A stretch of DNA of 64,000 nucleotides from positions 8,871,654 through 8,935,653 of the forward strand of contig NC_081149.1 of assembly GCF_958295425.1 (NCBI RefSeq), written 5' to 3'. Below, piece by piece: positions 58,413 through 64,000 of the stretch. The DNA comes from Solea solea. Taxonomy: Eukaryota > Chordata > Actinopteri > Pleuronectiformes > Soleidae. The notes under the pieces are model-generated. The model made no database searches and had not been told where the DNA came from. It saw only the letters and a list, made by a program, of their open reading frames with translations. The position numbers and the translations under genes were made by a program. How positions within the stretch are numbered: the stretch's first letter is position 1; each line of letters starts with the position of its first letter.

Positions 58413-59240
58413 GATGTTGTGCTGCACTTTCACCCTTGAATGTCAAGTTTGACACTTTGAACGTGTCACCTTGTTTTAAAAATTTAAAAATGTGGCTGAT
58501 TCAAGAAAAAAGTTGCCAGAAGATACATTTGACTCCCTCTCTCTCTCTCTCTTCCTTTGATTGATTGATTTCAAATGCTGCATTAAAAAAAAAAGGAAAA
58601 AAAAGTGTTGCTGTGGCAGCAGCAGCATTCACTAATCCTCGTCCTGCTGCTGTAAGCTATTTAGAAGTTACTGGAGCTCAGATGTCGAGGTTAGTCTGGA
58701 AGATGAGAGAAAAACTTTCTCCAACTTTCACCTGCTACAAAAAAAAATGCAATTTATTACATGGACTTTTGTTGCATTTTGATCTCAACACATTTGTTTC
58801 CATTTAACCTGTCCAAGCTCGACCTGTGGTTTTGTAGCGCTCCTCTGTGGGTGGAACGCAGTGTAGGCTACGTTGTGTTTGGCTGTTGTTTACAACTCCA
58901 GGCTTGTCAGAGGGTTGTCTTTGTAGTTCTTGCTCTTGCAGTGGGTGCTGTGTTGTGTTGTCAGTGACAGCTTGTTAACGTCTAACTCACGTCAGCTCAT
59001 CCTCCTCCTCTTCCATGTGGACTGACTGCTTTTCTCCTGCTCACCTACTCTACATCATGACAGAAACCCACACCCACCCTGTCTTCTCCCTGCACCCTAA
59101 CCCAACATGAGATGGTCAAAGCAGAGGGAGACATGACAGAGAGGGGGGAAGGAATGGTCATTATTATAATTATTGTTATTATGTAGCGATAGAGTGCGAC
59201 GGAGTATTAGGGCCGGACTTAAGACCTTTTTCCCTCTTTA
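58413..59240. other. Intron, no gene seen
   Basis: Short CT run (58535-58551) and A-rich runs. No gene. Confidence 0.5.
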
Positions 59241-59244
59241 TTCA

Positions 59245-59287
59245 ATAAAGTCATAATATTATGAGAATAAAGTCGTAATATTATGAC
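59245..59287 (+). repeat. Two units of a 22-bp 'aaagtcataatattatgag' repeat
   Basis: 'aataaagtcataatattatg' then 'agaataaagtcgtaatatta' + 'tgac'. I know this unit as a widespread short tandem repeat in teleosts. Confidence 0.75.
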
Positions 59288-59936
59288 GTTTAGACTACAT
59301 GTGTATAATACACGCTTAGACTACACGTGTAGAATACATGCTTAGACTACACATTTAGACTACACGTGTAGAATACACCCTTAGACTACACATTTCAACT
59401 ACACACTAAGACTCCATGCTTAGACTACATGTTTAGACTACATGCTTAGACTACAAATTTCGACTACACGTTTAGACTACATGCCTAGACTACAGGTTTA
59501 GACTACACGTTTAGACTACATGCTTAGACTACACGTTTAGACTACATGCTTAGACTACACGTTTAGACTACATGCTTAGACTACACATTTAGACTACACA
59601 CTTAGACTACACGTTTAGACTACATGCTTAGACTACACGTTTAGACTACATGCTTAGACTACAAATTTCGACTACACGTTTAGACTACATGCTTAGACTA
59701 CACATTTAGACTACATGCTTAGACTACACGTTTAGACTACATGCTTAGACTACATGTTTAGGCTACATGCTTAGACTACATGTTTAGACTACATGCTTAG
59801 ACTACATGTTTAGGCTACATGCTTAGACTACAAGTTTCGACTACATGCTTAGACTAAACACTTAGACTACAAGTTTTCGACTACATGCTTAGACTACACA
59901 CGTTTAGACTACACGCTTAGACTACGTGTTTAGACA
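59288..59936 (+). repeat. 13-bp minisatellite with 26-bp dimer order (about 50 units)
   Basis: The core is GTTTAGACTACAT alternating with GCTTAGACTACAC, repeated for about 649 bp. The 5' border units are degenerate (gtgtataatacac, gtgtagaatacat) and two contain the palindrome TACACGTGTA. Variant units include attTCGACTACAC and TAGGCTACAT. No reading frame or spacer structure of a CRISPR is present. Confidence 0.97.
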
Positions 59937-59939
59937 TAG

Positions 59940-60956
59940 CTGTATACTGAATTATTTTTATCTCCAAATAAAACTACAAATGCAGTACTTTGCGTTGATT
60001 CTTTGAAGCCTTTACAGACAGCGCGTCAGACAAGATATAGTTTTTCCCCTGCTCAGCCTCTCTGTGATTATGTTTGTTATTTGGAGAGTTACCTACAAAT
60101 GTGTTTGTGTGCGAGAGTGAAGAGAGGGCAAATTGACCAGGGAATAAAGACTGCAGTGCGCAAAGATCAATAGGCATGTGAGGTATGAATGGAAAAAAAA
60201 CCTGCATCTAAACATAGACATGGCTCATGATGTGGCATGCATTATTGCAGGGCCAATAGCATGTGGACTGATGTGGCTGTTTGCAGAAGGACGGCTGATC
60301 AATGATTCATGCAGGAAGAGGAAGTGATGGATAAGCCGCGTCTGCACACTTCTCTCTTGGAGTCCAGAAGGGTCAAGGTCACACATACAGTGTGTAAAAG
60401 GCTTCTTTAAAAATCACAAGGACATGGAAGGATGAAACCAAATAGAAGCAGATAGCTATTATTTAACATGGGGAATGCCTTTCAGTTGCCCTTTATTCCA
60501 TCTACTCCATCTACACTTCAGATTAGAAACAGAGACATGAAACGTAGAAGCAAATTCTCTTTGAACTGAGTTACATGACACCAACACGAAACAGCTGTCA
60601 GTCATGAACATGCATTATCCAAATGTAGCTTACATTTAATCACTACATTAGTAAAACCGGCTCCTTTCGCAATGACATCTCCCCTCCTTCCAACTCAGTC
60701 TTTTTTTTTTCTTTTTTTAAACAACCAGTCATCTGGAACAGCTCAGCAGAAATGAATATTTCACTATAAATTGTGACCAATGACATCATTAAAAAAGAGA
60801 ATAAATTAAAAAGAAATGGCCTTAATCTTCAGTCTCACCTAAATTCCATGAACATAATCTTTCCTCTTGAGGCTCAGTAAAAGTGCTAATGGCTGCATAG
60901 TAATGTCAGTGTGCAATTAGATTCTCCACATTAAGTTCAACGTTCAATGTTTGTGT
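59940..60956. other. Intron, no gene seen
   Basis: No exon or repeat family recognised. Confidence 0.5.
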
Positions 60957-61042
<86 letters not shown>

Positions 61043-61080
61043 CATCTATCCATCCATCCATCCATCCATCCTCTATCTAT
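60957..61080 (+). repeat. (CTAT)n / (CCAT)n microsatellite
   Basis: About 21 perfect TCTA units followed by CCAT units, about 120 bp in all (GATA on the other strand). Confidence 0.98.
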
Positions 61081-63700
61081 TATGTTCCACATGACCAGTA
61101 ATGTACATATAATAATTATGAACTTTATGAACTCAGTGAATCTAACATACAATTATATCTATAACATCTGTTTTCAGTGGATGACTTTCAGACTCAAAAG
61201 TCAACCACAAAAAAACAAAAGTTTGTCAGTGAGAAACTTTTTTTTTTTGGTCCTCGTCTCTGTGACAGAGATAAAGAGTCAGGCAGCAGAGGGTGACGGG
61301 AGATGTGGAGCAGAAGGTGTGGCTGCGGCTGCTGTTTGGCAGAGCATTCCACTCTGAACACTTTGTACTATTCCCTGGAGGAATAGTGAAACAAGCAATT
61401 ACTCCAACATCCCACTAGGGACTGCTGTGTGCCACACTCATCCCTGGGCTTGACAACACCCTCCCCCCAAAAATACAGGGCTAAAGTGCTCAGTGTGATA
61501 TTTCATCTCCTGATCTGTAGCACGGCTTTCAATTTACTTCAAGTGAAAGCGAACAGACAGTGTCTTTTCATTTGGGGCACAGTTTTAATGTGTGTGGGTT
61601 TGATCTCACTGTCTTATATTTGGCTTTTCTTATCACAAAAGAATGTGAAGATCAGAACAGTTGAATTTTGCGGTTCACAGGCTTCTGAAATAAGAAATAA
61701 AAAGCTAGGAGGGACCCACCGTCGTACCTTCCATCCTCTGAGTCTCCATTTGTCTTTTTTTTTCTTCTCTTCTCTTCATTATTCTGTCAGCCGACAGAGA
61801 GCGGTTTGTGCCGAAGCCACATGGCGATCGGCATCATAACACACATCTGAGACGCGTTGACTCGACAACTTGTAATCTGTGCCACATCTGTCATCGGCTG
61901 TGTCAGATGTGTGTTTATGCGTGCGTGTGTGTGTGTGTGCAGACGGGGCCGGGGCTGGCTAACTGTAGCTTGTGAAACAGCTGACCTGTTGCCAAGGAGA
62001 CAGATCCGCAGTGACAGCCGCTGTCATTCTCATCACCTCTAATGTCAGGGGTTCTTTTATTGATCCCTTTCATTTCTTTGTTTTTTCTGTTTCCTGGAGG
62101 TGAAGTTTTTTGCCTCTTGGAATATTATTATTATTTTTTGCCCCTGCCAATTAAACTGTCAGGATAATTACCATCGGCGGAAAGGAAAGTTGTTCCTATG
62201 TTTTCACTTCTGCAATTGTGTGTGCACAGTGCCTGTTTATTTATTTACGAGTGCACTACCCGTTCCATATGTGCTTGTTTGTTTGTCACTGTTGCAAAAC
62301 AAAAAGTTCTGTCCTGTGTGAGAGATGGCGGAAGCAGCTTTTCTTTTTTACTCACACACCTGTCACATTTCTACCTATATTTCTTGCATTTCACGCTGTC
62401 AGAGTCAGCACGACACACACTCGTGTCCTTAGTAAGTCACCAGCCAAGTTTGAAGACTGTCAACCCGATCCACTGGACAGTTTTGCAATTAACAGATGGA
62501 TTTATTAGAGAAGGGACATGTAAATATGCCAGATTAAAGCCAGTGGCTAATTTACATGTGTACAAGATGACAAGATTTCTGCTTTGGCATATCTTTAAAA
62601 ACCAAACCAAACACAAACACACTAGAACTATAGAGTTATATGAACTCAGCTTGATCTCCAAGGGAATCAAACCCCTGCACTGCAGCTGAAGAAGCTTTAA
62701 AACCTTCAAAAGGATAGTTTGGGATATTTGATGTGGGTTTAGTATGAGACATTGATACACTGTCATGGTGAATTCGGTGTGTTACATAGAGTTTTTTGAT
62801 TGCGCTCTGCAGGTTTCCTGTGTGGAGAAGCAGCAGGTGCGAGCAGCTGGGTACAAGCTCAGTGAGAACATGATTCTTACCAAAACTAAAAAAAAAACTA
62901 AATAGGTTTTAGATGCTTAACAAAAGGCTCCACTCAAATTTGGTGAACGTGAAGATTACACCAAAATCACAAAGTAATAAACTTGCCATTAAACTTACCG
63001 ATAGAGACCTACTTTGTCCGGCGAGACAATACATATTTGTCCTCTTTATTTCTTGAAGATGAGACGATGACGATGACTGCACCGATGTCCTAAACATCGG
63101 ACTAAGACTATGTTAACCTGCATTATTGTCGGCGGGAAAAGACGAGGCATGAAATAAAAACTAAGATATCCAGCTGTCACACCTCCAAAATATTTCTGAA
63201 TGAGTTCACGTGCAGTAGCTTTATTTACGGTACGTGCTGCTGCTGCGACGCGATATTACCTGGAGTTTTCTGCCAGAACCCCCGGCTTCTGAATTGTGTT
63301 GTTACAAAAATAAAATACTAAAGTCAGAACAAGTTCATAACCTGTGAATGTGTCTCTTGAATCAGCAAAGCCAGACACTTCAGGTAATTGTGACATTGGA
63401 TCAATATTTAAGATGTGTTTGAGAACACTATTTCACTGACATGATAATGTTTTTTGTTGTTCATGAAAAGACTAAGATTCATTCAGTTCTCTTTTGACCA
63501 CCAGCCTGTGCACTTTTGAATGCTTTAAAAGCAAAATATCATGGCTAGTGCATTCATTCAAAGCAAAGTGAACGTTTATCCCATTAAATGGTCGTCTTTT
63601 TAACGTGAAGTGCAGCTGAAGTCTGTGCCAGGTGCTTTTTTTGGGGGGGTCTCAAATGAACTCACTCCAAGTCATTTTCCTCAGCGTTTACTCCTCACAG
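61081..63700. other. Intron, no gene seen
   Basis: Short GT run at 61923-61939. Several open frames (for example 62198-62689) lack domains and splice support. Confidence 0.5.
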
Positions 63701-63799
63701 TCGCGTCACTCTGCCTCATGGAGCTGAATGCGTTCCCTCTTCAACGTTGTCCCTTGTCTTTTCCGACGCCTTCCCCGCCGCACCGACCCGTCTGCTCTG
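63701..63799 (+). other. Candidate 99-nt exon, phase-compatible with srcin1
   Basis: Acceptor tcctcagcgtttactcctcacag ends at 63700; donor GCTCTG|GTAAAT starts at 63800. Taken after srcin1 exon 1 (one base carried over), the frame is open: VASLCLMELNAFPLQRCPLS, then FPTPSPPHRPVCS. It again ends after one base, so it could be skipped or included without changing frame. The peptide is not part of SRCIN1 as I know it, so it may be a lineage-specific exon or chance. Confidence 0.2.
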
Positions 63800-64000
63800 G
63801 TAAATCATTTAATCATCTGATGAGAGTGATAAATGAATTCCAGTATGTAATGTCATTCACTTCGTTGATTGATTACCCATCGCCAGAGCCTAACTAATCT
63901 GACAACAGATGTGTTCCTGTGGGAGAGAGAGAGGGAGCGAGAGCTGCGGAGGTATAGTTGGCTCTGTCTTGTTCGAGAACGGCACCATGCTAATACTACA
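63800..64000. other. Intron end of window; motif-rich unique DNA
   Basis: 'aatcatttaatcatctgatg' and 'gataaatgaattccagtatg' + 'taatgtcattcac' look like clustered homeodomain sites. A GA tract follows at 63922-63944. Confidence 0.4.

Larger units (their letters stand above)
12541..64000 (+). other. srcin1: srcin1 intron 1, inferred, continues past window
   Basis: No sequence resembling the next SRCIN1 block (a DPER...EYPREYRTLG-type peptide) was noticed downstream on the + strand, and no other gene was recognised. I therefore treat the rest of the window as the first intron. If a missed short exon 2 exists, the intron would be shorter. Confidence 0.45.

Noticed and set aside
59288..59936. CRISPR-like array
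   Set aside because: Units are contiguous 13-mers without unique spacers, and the context is vertebrate. It is a minisatellite.
60957..61080. Coding of a Tyr-Leu-Ser-Ile repeat protein
   Set aside because: The open frame is simply the CTAT microsatellite in translation.

Overview
The window looks like vertebrate nuclear DNA, most probably from a percomorph-type ray-finned fish. It has no operons and no long conserved ORFs, and it carries many CA/GT, TTG, TAA and CTAT microsatellites. It also holds families of degenerate interspersed repeats that I recognise as typical of teleosts: tRNA-derived SINEs, L2-like LINE 3' tails, hAT-like and other terminal-inverted-repeat (TIR) elements, and a Tc1 remnant. 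Almost all ATG-to-stop frames here are chance frames in non-coding sequence.

The one gene I can name is the first coding exon of srcin1 (SRC kinase signalling inhibitor 1, p140Cap/SNIP) at 12519-12540 on the + strand. It encodes MGNAPSQ plus the first base of a split codon, follows a strong Kozak context and a purine-rich leader, and appears to use a GC rather than GT splice donor. I did not find exon 2, so the remaining 51 kb is best read as srcin1 intron 1; this is inference. The first 12 kb is upstream intergenic sequence.

Layout: 1-11.8 kb is repeat-rich upstream DNA with several TIR elements (1933-2608, 6068-6339, 9513-9826), a tRNA-derived SINE (9278-9512), two CTCF-like motifs and a possible 57-nt exon at 10282-10338. 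11.86-12.54 kb is the promoter, leader and exon 1. 12.54-24.8 kb is the 5' part of the intron, with a CA-tailed repeat family, L2-like and hAT-like copies and a fragment encoding a BED-like zinc knuckle. 24.8-34 kb is comparatively repeat-poor, with homeodomain-motif-rich stretches that could be conserved regulatory DNA. 34-50 kb carries an internally deleted Tc1 (36152-36501), a 664-bp hAT-like element with an 8-bp target duplication (38933-39596), a perfect 15-bp hairpin (38398-38433) and a second copy of the 18.2-kb hAT-like repeat (49053-49545). 50-64 kb is dominated by simple repeats: a TG cluster at 51.2-53.0 kb, TA tracts at 58.0 kb, a 13/26-bp minisatellite of about 50 units at 59288-59936 and a CTAT array at 60957-61080.

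I see no complete protein-coding gene, no structural RNA gene, no CRISPR array and no intact virus or transposase gene. Repeat class names come from recognising termini and internal motifs; no database search was possible.
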